Positions 8,396-18,567 of a stretch of DNA of 64,000 nt are shown here, one piece after another (the stretch's first letter is position 1; every line of letters starts with the position of its first letter). Under the pieces are notes generated by a model. It saw nothing but the letters and a program-made list of their open reading frames with translations. It made no database searches and had not been told where the DNA came from. The stretch is taken from contig NZ_AP022839.1 in the NCBI RefSeq assembly GCF_011764505.1, forward strand, positions 1,843,001-1,907,000, in the 5' to 3' direction. Position numbers and translations under genes: made by a program. The stretch is from Legionella antarctica (GTDB lineage: Bacteria > Pseudomonadota > Gammaproteobacteria > Legionellales > Legionellaceae).

Positions 8396-9169
8396 ATGAA
8401 TGTAAGTATGCGTGAATTGCTCGAAGCAGGAGCTCATTTTGGACACAGAACCCGCTTTTGGAATCCAAAAATGGGTGAATATATATTTGGATCAAGAAAT
8501 AAAATTCACATTATAAACCTTGAAAAAACCATGCCTATGTTGAATGACGTGCTCAATTACGTTGGACGATTGGCTTCTAATAAAGCAAAAATTCTATTTG
8601 TTGGTACTAAAAGAGCAGCACAAGAAAGTATTCGTGAACACGCGAAACGTTGTGGCATGCCCTATGTAGATCATCGTTGGTTAGGTGGTATGTTGACCAA
8701 CTATAAAACAGTCCGTCAATCTATATTCCGATTAAAGGAATTAAAAGAAATGAAGGAAAAAGGATTGTTTAACGATATGATTAAGAAAGAAGCATTGATG
8801 CTCACCCGAGAACTTGAAAAATTGGATCGAGGCTTAGGTGGAATTGAGCATATGGGCGGATTACCTGATGCGTTATTTGTTGTAGATGTTGGCTTTGAAC
8901 ACATCGCTGTTGAAGAAGCGCGACGATTAAAAATACCTGTTATTGGTGTTGTTGATACGAACAATAGCCCTGATAACATTGATTATGTTATTCCTGGTAA
9001 TGATGACTCCATGCGAGCTGTAGATATTTATGTTCGTTGTGTTGCAGACGCAATTTTAGATGGTAAAAACAGCAACACTGTGGGTGGAATGTCATCTGAT
9101 TCCGAGTTTGTAGAAGCAGACATAAGCGCTAAAGGTAGTGCTAAAGATGCAGAAAAAGCCGGGGAATAA
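8396..9169 (+). CDS. rpsB: 30S ribosomal protein S2
   Basis: A 257-residue small-subunit protein, near the usual 240-260. It begins with the conserved [20 protein letters not shown] and includes [35 protein letters not shown] and [20 protein letters not shown], followed by a short low-complexity tail. S2 binds late in 30S assembly, near the mRNA exit side. First gene of the rpsB-tsf-pyrH-frr block, with its own promoter and a pseudoknot-capable leader; a hairpin with a T-run after it probably attenuates readthrough into tsf. Confidence 0.98.
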   Translation: MNVSMRELLEAGAHFGHRTRFWNPKMGEYIFGSRNKIHIINLEKTMPMLNDVLNYVGRLASNKAKILFVGTKRAAQESIREHAKRCGMPYVDHRWLGGMLTNYKTVRQSIFRLKELKEMKEKGLFNDMIKKEALMLTRELEKLDRGLGGIEHMGGLPDALFVVDVGFEHIAVEEARRLKIPVIGVVDTNNSPDNIDYVIPGNDDSMRAVDIYVRCVADAILDGKNSNTVGGMSSDSEFVEADISAKGSAKDAEKAGE

Positions 9170-9182
9170 TTAATATTTGAAT

Positions 9183-9217
9183 AAAGGGGGCGTTATTTTT
9201 AACTGGCCCCCTTTTTG
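9183..9217 (+). terminator. Attenuator/terminator between rpsB and tsf
   Basis: The stem GGGGGC/GCCCCC with the run TTTTT (9212-9216) lies inside the gap between rpsB and tsf. The same arrangement in other gammaproteobacteria lowers tsf expression relative to rpsB. Confidence 0.75.
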
Positions 9218-9235
9218 CTATGTGGAGAATTGAAA

Positions 9236-10117
9236 ATGTCAACAATTAGTGCTGGATTAGTAATGCAACTTCGTGAGCGTACAGGCGCTGGCATGATGGA
9301 ATGTAAAAAGTTTCTTATAGCAACTAACGGTGATATCGAAGCAGCAATTACTGAAATGCGTAAAGCAGGTCAGGCAAAGGCTGACAAAAAGGCGGATAGA
9401 GTGGCAGCTGAAGGGATTATAGTAATTGCTCGTTCTGCTGATGAGCGAACATCAGTGATGATCGAGATCAATAGTGAAACTGATTTCGTTGCTCGCGATG
9501 AAAATTTTACTGATTTTGCAAATAAAGTTGCAGAAGTTGCATTGAATAGTTCTGTTACAGATATTGCTGCATTATCTAATCAAAACCTACCTACTGGCAT
9601 TACAGTTGAACAGGCAAGACAAGAATTAGTTGCTAAAATTGGTGAAAACATCAAATTACGTCGTATTGAAAGAATGCATTGTGAGGGTGGGGTTGTTGGT
9701 TATTATTTACATGGTGCGCGTATCGGTGTGATGGTTGCGTTGAAAAACGGAGACGAAGCATTGGCTAAAGATATAGCCATGCATGTTGCAGCGAGCAAAC
9801 CTATAGTAGTTAATCGTGATCAAGTATCAGCTGAAGCAATTGAAAACGAACGTGAAATTTTTACTGCTCAAGCTAAAGAAAGTGGCAAGCCACAAGACAT
9901 CATTGACAAGATGATTGAAGGTCGAATAAATAAATTTATTGATGAAGTAAGCTTGTTAGGACAGCCGTATGTTAAAGATCCTAATATCAAAGTCGGTCAA
10001 CTTTTAAAAGAAAAAAATGCTGAAGTTATTTCATTTATTCGTTATGAAGTTGGTGAAGGTATTGAGAAAAAAGAAGATAATTTCGTTGAAGAAGTGATGG
10101 CTCAGGTTCGTAAATGA
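9236..10117 (+). CDS. tsf: Elongation factor Ts
   Basis: A 293-residue guanine-nucleotide exchange factor that regenerates EF-Tu-GTP. It starts [20 protein letters not shown]; the next motif MECKKFL is the N-terminal UBA-like signature, and [14 protein letters not shown] carries the core that contacts EF-Tu. The start is at 9236, preceded by GTGGAG; an upstream TTG frame at 9215 overlaps the attenuator and is unlikely. It overlaps pyrH by four bases (ATGA), indicating coupled translation. Confidence 0.97.
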   Translation: MSTISAGLVMQLRERTGAGMMECKKFLIATNGDIEAAITEMRKAGQAKADKKADRVAAEGIIVIARSADERTSVMIEINSETDFVARDENFTDFANKVAEVALNSSVTDIAALSNQNLPTGITVEQARQELVAKIGENIKLRRIERMHCEGGVVGYYLHGARIGVMVALKNGDEALAKDIAMHVAASKPIVVNRDQVSAEAIENEREIFTAQAKESGKPQDIIDKMIEGRINKFIDEVSLLGQPYVKDPNIKVGQLLKEKNAEVISFIRYEVGEGIEKKEDNFVEEVMAQVRK

Positions 10118-10857
10118 TGAGTGATGTCCATCCTGAATTAAAATACAAAAGGATACTGCTCAAGTTTAGTGGCGAAGCGCTAATGGGGCAGTCACAGTTC
10201 GGCATTGATCCTTCGGTATTAGATACTCTAGCCCAGGATGTAGCAGAATTAATAAGCATGGGCGTAGAGGTTGGTCTGGTTCTCGGTGGTGGCAATTTAT
10301 TCCGCGGAAAAGCACTATCAGAAGCCGGAGTGGGGCGTGTTACTGGTGATCATATGGGGATGCTTGCAACCGTCATGAATGCCTTGGCGATGCGAGATTC
10401 TTTAGAACGCATTGATTTACCAGCACGTATCATGTCAGCAATTCCTATGTTAGGCGTAGTTGACTCATATCATCGACGTAAAGCGATTACTCATTTACGT
10501 ACTGGTCATGTAGTAATTTTTGCAGCTGGAACAGGTAATCCTTTTTTTACAACGGATACAGCCGCTTGTTTAAGGGCTATAGAAATTGGCGCTGATGTTG
10601 TTTTGAAGGCAACAAAGGTCGATGGTGTTTATTCAGCAGATCCCATAAAAAATCCTAACGCAATTCGTTATGATTATTTGACTTATAAAGAGGTGCTAAC
10701 AAAGGGATTGGAAGTTATGGACTCTACGGCAATTTGTTTATGTCAAGATCAGGGAATGCCACTACAGGTTTTTGATATGGCAGCACCAGAGGCCTTAAAA
10801 CGAATTGTGCGTGGAGAACGAGTAGGAACTATTGTGGGAGCAAATCATGATCGATAA
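10114..10857 (+). CDS. pyrH: Uridylate kinase
   Basis: A 247-residue hexameric bacterial UMP kinase making UDP from UMP and ATP; it belongs to the amino-acid kinase fold, unrelated to eukaryotic UMP/CMP kinases. Visible motifs: [40 protein letters not shown], the UMP/ATP-binding [15 protein letters not shown] and [13 protein letters not shown]. It overlaps both tsf and frr by a few bases, so the three genes are translationally coupled. Confidence 0.97.
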   Translation: MMSDVHPELKYKRILLKFSGEALMGQSQFGIDPSVLDTLAQDVAELISMGVEVGLVLGGGNLFRGKALSEAGVGRVTGDHMGMLATVMNALAMRDSLERIDLPARIMSAIPMLGVVDSYHRRKAITHLRTGHVVIFAAGTGNPFFTTDTAACLRAIEIGADVVLKATKVDGVYSADPIKNPNAIRYDYLTYKEVLTKGLEVMDSTAICLCQDQGMPLQVFDMAAPEALKRIVRGERVGTIVGANHDR

Positions 10858-11404
10858 CATCAAGCAAGATTCAGAAAAACGAATGAAGAAGACCATTGAA
10901 GCATTGCGTACTGACATGACTAAAATTCGAACTGGCAGAGCAAATTCCAGCTTATTGGATCACGTTCAAGTTGATTATTATGGAAATTCAACTCCTTTGA
11001 GCCAGGTAGCTAACGTAACTACTAGTGATTCCCGTACGATTTTAGTTACTCCTTGGGAAAAGTCTATGGTAGCAGCTATAGAAAAAGCTATTTTGACCTC
11101 TGATTTAGGTTTAAATCCATCTACTGCAGGAAGTGCTATTAGAGTCCCGATGCCTCCTTTAACGGAAGAGCGAAGAAAGGATTTAATAAAAGTAGTTCGA
11201 AGTGAGGGTGAGCAAGGCAGAGTCTCAATTCGGAGTATTCGCAGAGATGCAAATAATCAGTTGAAGGAACTTGTCAAAGATAAAGCGATTTCTGAAGATG
11301 ATGAACGTCGCGCAGCTGAAGTCATACAAAAGCTGACTGATAAGTATATTGCTGAAGTAGATGGAGTACTTGTTGAGAAAGAAAAAGACTTGATGGAAAT
11401 ATAA
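10847..11404 (+). CDS. frr: Ribosome recycling factor
   Basis: A 185-residue protein that, with EF-G, splits the post-termination ribosome. It has the three-helix bundle signature ([57 protein letters not shown]). The start is ATG 10847 with GTGGGAG upstream; the frame extends further upstream within pyrH, but those codons are not natural. An inverted repeat (GATCTCC/GGAGATC, 11428-11467) without a clear T-run follows. The usual next gene, uppS, is absent: a convergent operon begins instead. Confidence 0.97.
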   Translation: MIDNIKQDSEKRMKKTIEALRTDMTKIRTGRANSSLLDHVQVDYYGNSTPLSQVANVTTSDSRTILVTPWEKSMVAAIEKAILTSDLGLNPSTAGSAIRVPMPPLTEERRKDLIKVVRSEGEQGRVSIRSIRRDANNQLKELVKDKAISEDDERRAAEVIQKLTDKYIAEVDGVLVEKEKDLMEI

Positions 11405-11496
11405 ACACCATCTTGAATTTAGTGAAGGATCTCCAATGCAGTGCCTTATGCCTGTTTTCTGGAGATCTCTCGCTATCACTCGAGGTCGGACCAGAA

Positions 11497-12231
11497 TTAA
11501 TTTTTATATTTACCCACGTAGCCCCATGAGTCCATCCAGATAATACGCTTTATTTCAAGATAGGATAGTATTTGCTTAACAAAAACTTCTTTATCCCCAT
11601 TTGCCGAAGCAATAATCACTATGTTGGCACTTTTTTTAACGGGAATGACCAATGTATTTTTAAACTGCTTTTTGATCATTTTAAAAATAGGCCACTGCTC
11701 TTTATAATTTGCTAAATTCACTGATAGAATCCCATGCTCCTTTAATCTCTTTTTGGCATGAATAAAAAATTCTTCATTGCAACATTCATCAGGGAAATTA
11801 TTTGCACCGTACAGGTCAATCATTAAATGATTATAGGTAGTGTTGCATTCACGTACATACTCATTGGCATTTTGATGCACTATAGTTAAGTAAGGAATAC
11901 TATCTACCATGAAAAACCGTTTTGCAATATAAATTACTTCTTCACTGCTATCTACTGCAATTATTGAGTGCCCCGGTATCTCAGAGTTTAATAACTGAGC
12001 GACACTGGCACCACCAAGGCCAAGTAAACAATTGTCGCCCGGCAGTTTACGAGCCATGAGAGTAAGAACGGGTATGTAGTGTAAAACAGGTTTTTTTGGA
12101 TTGTATCTGCTAATTACAGTTTGCAGTGCATTACTGCCGAGAGTGAGCCATCGATAAAAAAAATTTTGACAAACTTTATAGCCAGAGGGCGAGACGTAGA
12201 TGCATTTACCAAACTTTGTTCTCCATCTCAT
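11497..12231 (-). CDS. Spermidine/spermine synthase-like protein
   Basis: A 244-residue Rossmann-fold protein. Motif I LLGLGGASVAQLL and the following IIAVDSSEEVIYIAKRFF fit the nucleotide-binding part of spermidine-synthase-like proteins, and HLMIDLYGANNFPDE fits their catalytic Asp region. It lacks a clear full SpeE N-terminal beta-barrel, so it may be an aminopropyltransferase-like protein or a methyltransferase of that fold. It is the last gene of the five-gene operon running from 17354, three bases after astB, which suggests a link to arginine or polyamine nitrogen metabolism (inference). Confidence 0.7.
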   Translation of the reverse strand: MRWRTKFGKCIYVSPSGYKVCQNFFYRWLTLGSNALQTVISRYNPKKPVLHYIPVLTLMARKLPGDNCLLGLGGASVAQLLNSEIPGHSIIAVDSSEEVIYIAKRFFMVDSIPYLTIVHQNANEYVRECNTTYNHLMIDLYGANNFPDECCNEEFFIHAKKRLKEHGILSVNLANYKEQWPIFKMIKKQFKNTLVIPVKKSANIVIIASANGDKEVFVKQILSYLEIKRIIWMDSWGYVGKYKN

Positions 12232-12234
12232 TTA

Positions 12235-13590
12235 TTAGGTCAACTCGTTTTGAAATGGATAAATAGATCCTAATCTTAAAATTTGAGTTAATTCATCCAG
12301 AGCCTCCAAACTTTCATTCATTAGCTGGGGATCAGCTAAATCCTTGGTATGTAACTCCGTACGGTAGTGTTTTAAAATCCAATGATCTAAATGATCTAAT
12401 AATTGATCATCAATCAAAACGCCCTGACTCATTGCAATCAGTTCTTTTTCGTTTAAAGGAATACGTAATCTTAAACAAGCGGGACCACCGCCATTACGCA
12501 TGCTTTGCTTCAAATCAAGATAATGTACCTTATTAACGGGATTTGAGTTATCAGATAAGATGGCTTGGATACATGCTTTAACTCGAGGGTTATTTTGACA
12601 TTCAAAAGGTGCAATTAACATCATATTGTTTTGGTCAGGCAAAGTTATCAGCTGTGAGTTAAAGAGATAAGTATTGACTGCATCTTTAACACTGAGTTGC
12701 TCTTTGGATAATTCAATAATAGTTAAGGGAAATTCAGCCTTGTCCCTTAATGTATTTAAAATATCCTCCTGATTGTGAAATGCTTCTGCATGGATGATAA
12801 ATACTGATTCGTTCGCGACTGAAATGACATCATTGTGAAATACACCTTGATCAATCGCATCTGAGTTTTGACAGGCAAAAATGACCTGTTGATGATTTAG
12901 TTGATGACTGCGCACTATAGCTTCGGAAGCTTCCCTGGTTTGTCTGGCAGGGTATTTTTGGGGTTCTGAGTGAGGCCCGTTTGTTCTTAACGCCCTTTTT
13001 CCATAGACGAATAAATTAATGCCAGGATGACCATGACTTTGGCATAAACGGTTATGGTTTGCAGCTCCTTCATCACCGGTAATAGTGGACCTTGGCAAGA
13101 CAGGATGGTGATTAAAAAAATTGGAATTTGAAAAAATAGTATGTAATAGTTTTTTGGAAAAATCCGCTTCCTGATGTCGATGTAGGTTACTCACTAGATT
13201 TGCTGCAGTAAAATGAATTTTGTTATCTAATGTATCAAGGCTTGCAGAAACAGTGGCTGCATTTGCTGTCCACATACTCGAAGCAGAATAACAAGCGCTG
13301 AGCAGCTCTGGAGCGATTTTACTGGCTTTTCTGATTTGTTCTTCAGGGGTGCCATTAAAACCCAGCTGGTAAAGTAAATGCAGGTTAGGGCGCTGATGAG
13401 GTGGGAGTACTCCTTGTTTGAGTCCCATATTATGCAGAATGCGCATTTTATCCAAGCCTTGTCTTGCTGCTGCTTGGGGATTCGATGGGCTTAATGCGTT
13501 CACTGTAGAAGCAATATTTCCAGAGGCAAGGCCGGCATAGTGATGAGTTAAACCTACTAAACCATCCATATTCAATTCATAGGTATTCAT
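12235..13590 (-). CDS. astB: N-succinylarginine dihydrolase
   Basis: AstB hydrolyses N2-succinylarginine to succinylornithine, CO2 and two NH3, the second step of the AST pathway of arginine catabolism. The 451-residue length is normal. Visible family features: [19 protein letters not shown] at the start, [48 protein letters not shown] with a catalytic-type His, and the C-terminal [16 protein letters not shown] bearing the catalytic Cys of the guanidine-modifying fold. It sits three bases after astD in the operon. Confidence 0.95.
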   Translation of the reverse strand: MNTYELNMDGLVGLTHHYAGLASGNIASTVNALSPSNPQAAARQGLDKMRILHNMGLKQGVLPPHQRPNLHLLYQLGFNGTPEEQIRKASKIAPELLSACYSASSMWTANAATVSASLDTLDNKIHFTAANLVSNLHRHQEADFSKKLLHTIFSNSNFFNHHPVLPRSTITGDEGAANHNRLCQSHGHPGINLFVYGKRALRTNGPHSEPQKYPARQTREASEAIVRSHQLNHQQVIFACQNSDAIDQGVFHNDVISVANESVFIIHAEAFHNQEDILNTLRDKAEFPLTIIELSKEQLSVKDAVNTYLFNSQLITLPDQNNMMLIAPFECQNNPRVKACIQAILSDNSNPVNKVHYLDLKQSMRNGGGPACLRLRIPLNEKELIAMSQGVLIDDQLLDHLDHWILKHYRTELHTKDLADPQLMNESLEALDELTQILRLGSIYPFQNELT

Positions 13591-13593
13591 ATA

Positions 13594-15081
13594 TTATTCC
13601 AATACTATGCCAGGTAGCAAAGATGCTGGTGTATTCAAAAGAGGTTGCTCCATACTTGCAACTGGATAAGAACAATAGTCAGCTGCAAAATAAGCACTGG
13701 GTCTGTGATTACCACTTAAACCAACCCCGCCAAAAGGAAGGTTGCTTGCAGCACCAGTAGTAGGTCTGTTCCAATTAATTAGACCGGCACGTATGGAGTG
13801 GTAAAAGTGTTGATAATTTGATTCGTTATCACTTAATAAGCCAGCACACAAGCCATAGCGGGTTTGATTGGCTAACTCTATGGCTTGTTCAAAATCATCA
13901 TAGCGATAGATTTGCACAAAAGGAGCAAATACCTCTTCATCATTTGGATTTTTTACTTGTGTCATATCAATGACTCCTGGGGACAATAGGCCAGTACATT
14001 CAGCTAAAAGCTTCATAGGAAGGACTAATTCGCCCCCTGACTCAACTAGCTTCTGTTGAGTATGAAGATGTTTTACCGCATGAATATGACTGATTACTGG
14101 ACCCATAAAAGGTTCAGGTTGATTGTCAAAGGGGCCTACTCTTAATGATGTGCATGCTTTGACAAATCGTTTCAGAAATTCATCACCTTGGTGGGAGTTG
14201 GGAATTATCACTCGTCTCGCGCACGTACATCGCTGCCCAGAGGTGATTAATGTCGAAAGGATAGTTTGGTAAACAGCAGCGTTCAGATTGTTGATTTTAT
14301 CTATAACTAATGGGTTATTTCCTCCCATTTCAAGTGCGAGAATTACTTCAGGTCTTTGACTAAATTGTTGATGAATACGCAGGCCTGTCGGATAGCTGCC
14401 TGTAAAATACACACCCTGGATGTTTTGGGATAACAATGTTTTTCCACAAGCGGCATCTCCTTGCAAGCAGTTAAGCACTCCTGCAGGCAAACCAGCATCA
14501 TGCCAGCATTGTATCATCAGTTCAGCAACGGCAGGAGCAAGTTCGCTTGGTTTGTACAAAATGGTGTTACCAGCTAGTAGAGCAGGTACTATATGTCCAT
14601 TACTCAAGTGGGCTGGAAAATTAAAAGCACCTAATACAACCACGACCCCTTGAGGTTTAAACCGAAGACATGCATTTGCATCAGGGGAGGATGATTTCTT
14701 TGTCCAGGTCCTTTCTTGATATGCTTGAATCGACAAATTAATTTTACCTATAACTGCCATGACTTCAGTTTGAGACTCCCATAGAGGTTTTCCCGTTTCC
14801 ATAGAAATTAATTGTGCAATTTCACCCCGATTTTTTTCTACTTGTTGGGAAAACTTTTTTGCATAATGTGCACGTTGTTCAAAGCTTAAAGAAGACCAGG
14901 AAGCAAGAGCTTGGTTTGCAACGAAACTTGCTGAAACAATTTCATGTTCTGAAGCATTACTTCCTTGCCAGAGAAGGGTACCATAGGCTGGATTGATGGA
15001 TTCAAGAATGCTTCCGGTTCCTTTTACCCATGAACCTTGAATGTATTGTCCTTTACTTTGTATGATTCGAAATTTAGACAT
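13594..15081 (-). CDS. astD: N-succinylglutamate 5-semialdehyde dehydrogenase
   Basis: AstD oxidises succinylglutamate semialdehyde with NAD+ to succinylglutamate, the fourth AST step. It is a 495-residue aldehyde dehydrogenase with [20 protein letters not shown], the glycine motif FTGSYPTG, the general base Glu in [10 protein letters not shown] (about 252) and the catalytic Cys in [11 protein letters not shown] (about 285). The operon context (astA upstream by nine bases, astB downstream) decides AstD against other ALDHs. Confidence 0.94.
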   Translation of the reverse strand: MSKFRIIQSKGQYIQGSWVKGTGSILESINPAYGTLLWQGSNASEHEIVSASFVANQALASWSSLSFEQRAHYAKKFSQQVEKNRGEIAQLISMETGKPLWESQTEVMAVIGKINLSIQAYQERTWTKKSSSPDANACLRFKPQGVVVVLGAFNFPAHLSNGHIVPALLAGNTILYKPSELAPAVAELMIQCWHDAGLPAGVLNCLQGDAACGKTLLSQNIQGVYFTGSYPTGLRIHQQFSQRPEVILALEMGGNNPLVIDKINNLNAAVYQTILSTLITSGQRCTCARRVIIPNSHQGDEFLKRFVKACTSLRVGPFDNQPEPFMGPVISHIHAVKHLHTQQKLVESGGELVLPMKLLAECTGLLSPGVIDMTQVKNPNDEEVFAPFVQIYRYDDFEQAIELANQTRYGLCAGLLSDNESNYQHFYHSIRAGLINWNRPTTGAASNLPFGGVGLSGNHRPSAYFAADYCSYPVASMEQPLLNTPASLLPGIVLE

Positions 15082-15090
15082 CTTTTTTCC

Positions 15091-16134
15091 TTATTGGAAT
15101 GAAGGAGCCTGATTAATTTGGATGGGTGATACGCGTAGAGAATCACCGCATTTAACTTTAAGAAGAGTTGCCGTATCTCTGCTGATAATACAGGTACTTT
15201 CTTGTTGATTAAATACGGCATAATTAATTGTGGCGCGATATTCCAATTGAGTGTTCGCTAATAAATATTCATTGCTACTGACTTCGTCACTAATGCTTTT
15301 AATAACCATAATACGGCTTAAATATATGGTTTTAATTTCATGTATTGGCGCCTCAATGGTTGGGCCTGCATCAAAGATATCAATGTAATTGTTATAACGA
15401 AAACTCTCTTTTAATAGAATAGACATTGCAGGCATGGTTGATTGATGTGGTTTTCCTATTGCTGCCTGGGCCTCCGATGATAGTAATTTGACGTAAATAG
15501 GATTTCGGGGCATTAAATCAGCTATAAATTGCTTATTGGTTGCCAAAGTCAAACGATCCGCCTCTGCAAAAGGCATATGAAAAAAATGAAATCCAACATT
15601 ATCCCAAAAGGGAGATTGTCCTTTTTCATTTGATATACCGCGCATTTCAGCAATAACAGTAGGAGTAAAACGATTTTCGTGCTGGGCCATGAATAAAAAA
15701 CGTGCCTTGGAAAGCAATAAGCCATTATTATTTTTTCTATATTGTGGCTCCAGGAAAAGGGTACATATTTCTGTCCGCCCTTGATTGTCATTTACAAGAC
15801 TTAATACTTCATATTCACTACGTATATTCAATGAATGGCATATTCTGGTGCGCTTAGAGACTTTATAAGAATAAAAAGGTGTTTCATATCCTGTTTTGGC
15901 CTCTATACCGGAAGTACCCACAATTTTTTGGTTGCTTTGATCTTCCAGAACAAAAAGATAATATTCATTAGTCGGTTTGATTACCTTTTTTTTATAAGAA
16001 TCACAGGACCATGCAAGACGTTGTTGGAGTAGGTCTTTATCTTTTGGGAGGGTAGTCATGCCAACGCCACTTTGCTCAGCCAAATGATGAATTGCATCTA
16101 AATCAGAGTCGCGGGCACTGCGAAAAAGCATCAT
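15091..16134 (-). CDS. astA: Arginine N-succinyltransferase
   Basis: AstA transfers succinyl from succinyl-CoA to the alpha-amino group of arginine, the committed AST step. The 347-residue sequence starts MMLFRSARDSDLDAIHHLAEQSGVGMTTLP and has VGTSGIEAKTGYETPFYSYK, TEICTLFLEPQYRKNNNGLLLSKARFLF and a C-terminal FDAGPTIEAP, all typical of AstA/AruF with its GNAT-like fold. Its start overlaps the stop of the upstream M20 gene by four bases (ATGA). Confidence 0.95.
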   Translation of the reverse strand: MMLFRSARDSDLDAIHHLAEQSGVGMTTLPKDKDLLQQRLAWSCDSYKKKVIKPTNEYYLFVLEDQSNQKIVGTSGIEAKTGYETPFYSYKVSKRTRICHSLNIRSEYEVLSLVNDNQGRTEICTLFLEPQYRKNNNGLLLSKARFLFMAQHENRFTPTVIAEMRGISNEKGQSPFWDNVGFHFFHMPFAEADRLTLATNKQFIADLMPRNPIYVKLLSSEAQAAIGKPHQSTMPAMSILLKESFRYNNYIDIFDAGPTIEAPIHEIKTIYLSRIMVIKSISDEVSSNEYLLANTQLEYRATINYAVFNQQESTCIISRDTATLLKVKCGDSLRVSPIQINQAPSFQ

Positions 16135-17354
16135 TTTTTAAGATCCTCCAGGCCACCTTGGGCTAAATCAATCAAAAGCAAGGCACTAAGAGCGGCACGC
16201 TCTGGTAAACTATCAAGTAAGATATACTCCTCAGTACTATGGATATTGCCTCCTCTAACCCCCAGGGTATCAAGAACTGCTAATCCTTGATGAGCCAGAT
16301 TATTTCCATCACAACATCCGCCGCTGTCTTTCCAATCTAAAGATAATCCTAACTCACTACCTAAAGTTTGTACTCGGTTAAAAAGACGCTCTGTAGCAGC
16401 ACACACTCGCTTTACTGGTCTACCAAAACTTCCTTGAACAGTTAAAGAATAATCAGGCCGTTTCAACTTATTACTAATATTATCCAGCTGATCTCTTACC
16501 CAGAATTCATTTTCAGGCAGAGTGATTCGTATATCAAGTTGAGCTACAGCCCTATCAGGCACTACATTCAATGCTTCGCCTCCTGCAATTTTTCCCACAT
16601 TAATAGTTACCCCATCGCATTTCCCATTTAAGGCATGGATTGCATTGACGGCTTCTGCTAAATAACAAATAGCATTTCTACCTTCATCAAATGCTCTACC
16701 AGCATGCGCGGCTTTGCCGGTTGCAACAACAGTTAGCTTTCCACTGCCTTTTCGATTTTTGGCTAAGGTACCTGTTTCATTCATTGCAGGTTCATAGACT
16801 AATGCTGCCTGATAATTTGTGGCTAGTTCGTCAAAAAGAAAACTGGAAGCAGGTGAACCTATTTCTTCTTCGGAATTTATTAACACATCCCAACCCATTT
16901 CTGAGGAAATATCGCTTTGTTCAAAGGCATTCAAAGCATGAAGCATTACGATAAGGCCACCTTTCATATCAGCCACACCTGGCCCATTTACATGATTGTC
17001 ATTTAAATAGGTTAACTTTTGGAAGGGGTGGGATGCTGAATAGACGGTATCCATGTGACCACACAATAGAATTCTTCTTTTTAAGTGAGGCCGTTTGCTG
17101 ATGAACAGCGCATCGCCGAAGTGCTGTAGGGTTGTGTGTCCTGTCATACCGATAAGGGATAAAGAATTTAATTTTTTCATGTGAATGGAATCTGCGAGCG
17201 ATTCATAAGCCGACTGCAACGTTTTAGCCATAATTGCAAGTCCTGTTAGATTGGTGGTTCCTGAATTGATAACACAAAATTCATGGAGCTGATCTACCAT
17301 GTTTTTTTTATTGGCTTTTATTGTATCAATAAGATCTTTATATAATTTAAGCAT
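16131..17354 (-). CDS. M20-family zinc amidohydrolase in the ast operon
   Basis: A 407-residue M20 metallopeptidase of the carboxypeptidase G2 type. Metal and catalytic motifs are present: the zinc-ligand region CGHMDTVYS (about residue 100), GPGVADMKGG with the bridging Asp (about 130), NSEEEIGSP with the catalytic Glu pair (about 162), and a C-terminal GGNIHSTEEY. The dimerisation domain follows AHAGRAF. It is first in the operon and translationally coupled to astA. No astE (an M14 enzyme) or astC is seen, so this protein is a candidate to release succinate from succinylglutamate, or another N-acyl amino acid. That role is inference. Confidence 0.8.
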   Translation of the reverse strand: MLKLYKDLIDTIKANKKNMVDQLHEFCVINSGTTNLTGLAIMAKTLQSAYESLADSIHMKKLNSLSLIGMTGHTTLQHFGDALFISKRPHLKRRILLCGHMDTVYSASHPFQKLTYLNDNHVNGPGVADMKGGLIVMLHALNAFEQSDISSEMGWDVLINSEEEIGSPASSFLFDELATNYQAALVYEPAMNETGTLAKNRKGSGKLTVVATGKAAHAGRAFDEGRNAICYLAEAVNAIHALNGKCDGVTINVGKIAGGEALNVVPDRAVAQLDIRITLPENEFWVRDQLDNISNKLKRPDYSLTVQGSFGRPVKRVCAATERLFNRVQTLGSELGLSLDWKDSGGCCDGNNLAHQGLAVLDTLGVRGGNIHSTEEYILLDSLPERAALSALLLIDLAQGGLEDLKK

Positions 17355-17477
17355 GGTTTTTAGCTCTAAAACTAAAGATTAAACAATAGCTTAAAGGTGG
17401 GGTAGTCGTCAAATAGAACTCTTGGGAATAGAGCGTTTAGGCGCTCCATCAAGCCAAGTGACAATAAAAAACTTAAT

Positions 17478-18296
17478 TTAAGATGTTAATTGGATTAACC
17501 CTCCTATCTCATCCAGTTTTTTGTTGGTTTCATTCAGAAGATCTACAGTATCTGTATTGCACTTTATTGGAGTGAAACTTTGCGTAAACAAAGCTGCAAA
17601 CGCATAACCTATTCCAAGGGTACCAATTGCAAATAAAAGATTAGTCAAAAGTTCTTTAACTCCCCTATGCTCACCAAGGATGCCAATGCGTCTGCTTTGT
17701 ATGACTCTCGATGAGTTTTCTTTGAGCTGGTTAAGATCGATGGTTTGTCTCTTATAAGATACTGCATAGCCATTGAGGATATTGACCAGTTGACATGCAG
17801 CACCATATGCTTTACTTACATCATCACATGAATCCTCAGGATATCTTGTGTGAAATTCATCACGCTTTAGCTCTAATCGTTTAAGCAATTGAGTGTATTG
17901 ACTGATTTTTCGTTCGCGCAATGTCATTTCTTTATCGAATTGGAGCTTTTCAAGGTCGCTTTCTGAGGCTATGCCAGGTTTGGGTTCAATATTTCCCTCT
18001 AACAGTGCGTAATCAGGCTGTATTCCAAACTTCAAATTGTGATGAGTCATTAAAACTGCAATTTTACTTTCCAGGCTGTTGAGTTTATTCTTTGCATCGC
18101 GATGTTCTGCTGTAAATTGTCTGATTTCTTTATTTTGAGAGTTGGCCTGGTTATATCGGCTTAGTATTGCTGTGTAACTTTCTAAATTTTTACATTTGTG
18201 TAAGCTAAGGTCTTTCCTGATTTGTTCCAGATTCTGATACAATTTATTAAATTCATCTTTATCAATATTTCCTGAACCGCTTGACATCCTTGGCAT
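17478..18296 (-). CDS. Coiled-coil protein with C-terminal membrane segment
   Basis: A 272-residue protein with no recognised family. Residues about 10-130 are charged heptad-like helix (FNKLYQNLEQIRKDLS, FTAEHRDAKNKLNSLESKIA, MTLRERKISQYTQLLKRLELK). A hydrophobic segment LLTNLLFAIGTLGIGYAFAA lies near 215-240, followed by a short polar tail. The start has an excellent AAGGAG site. The architecture resembles many Legionella Dot/Icm substrates, but no secretion-signal claim can be made from sequence reading alone. Separated from neighbours by gaps of about 120 and 270 bp. Confidence 0.6.
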   Translation of the reverse strand: MPRMSSGSGNIDKDEFNKLYQNLEQIRKDLSLHKCKNLESYTAILSRYNQANSQNKEIRQFTAEHRDAKNKLNSLESKIAVLMTHHNLKFGIQPDYALLEGNIEPKPGIASESDLEKLQFDKEMTLRERKISQYTQLLKRLELKRDEFHTRYPEDSCDDVSKAYGAACQLVNILNGYAVSYKRQTIDLNQLKENSSRVIQSRRIGILGEHRGVKELLTNLLFAIGTLGIGYAFAALFTQSFTPIKCNTDTVDLLNETNKKLDEIGGLIQLTS

Positions 18297-18567
18297 AAAA
18301 CTGCTCCTTTGTTAAAATTTGCTAACTGTATCGAAGAGAAGTATTGGGTGAGTCTAGTTGTATTTATCCTTCCCTGATAAAATCGTGGCGAAATAATTTT
18401 GAACCCAACAGTTAAAGTATCATACTAAATGAATTGGCATTTCAAGCTTAAATTTAAATAAAGTGCAGACAATACAAAATATCGTCCGGTAATCAGGATA
18501 GCTCTAAGAGCTTAAACTAACTGCTGGTATGGATGAAGCTGAATGAACTTCACCCATTATAGATTTG

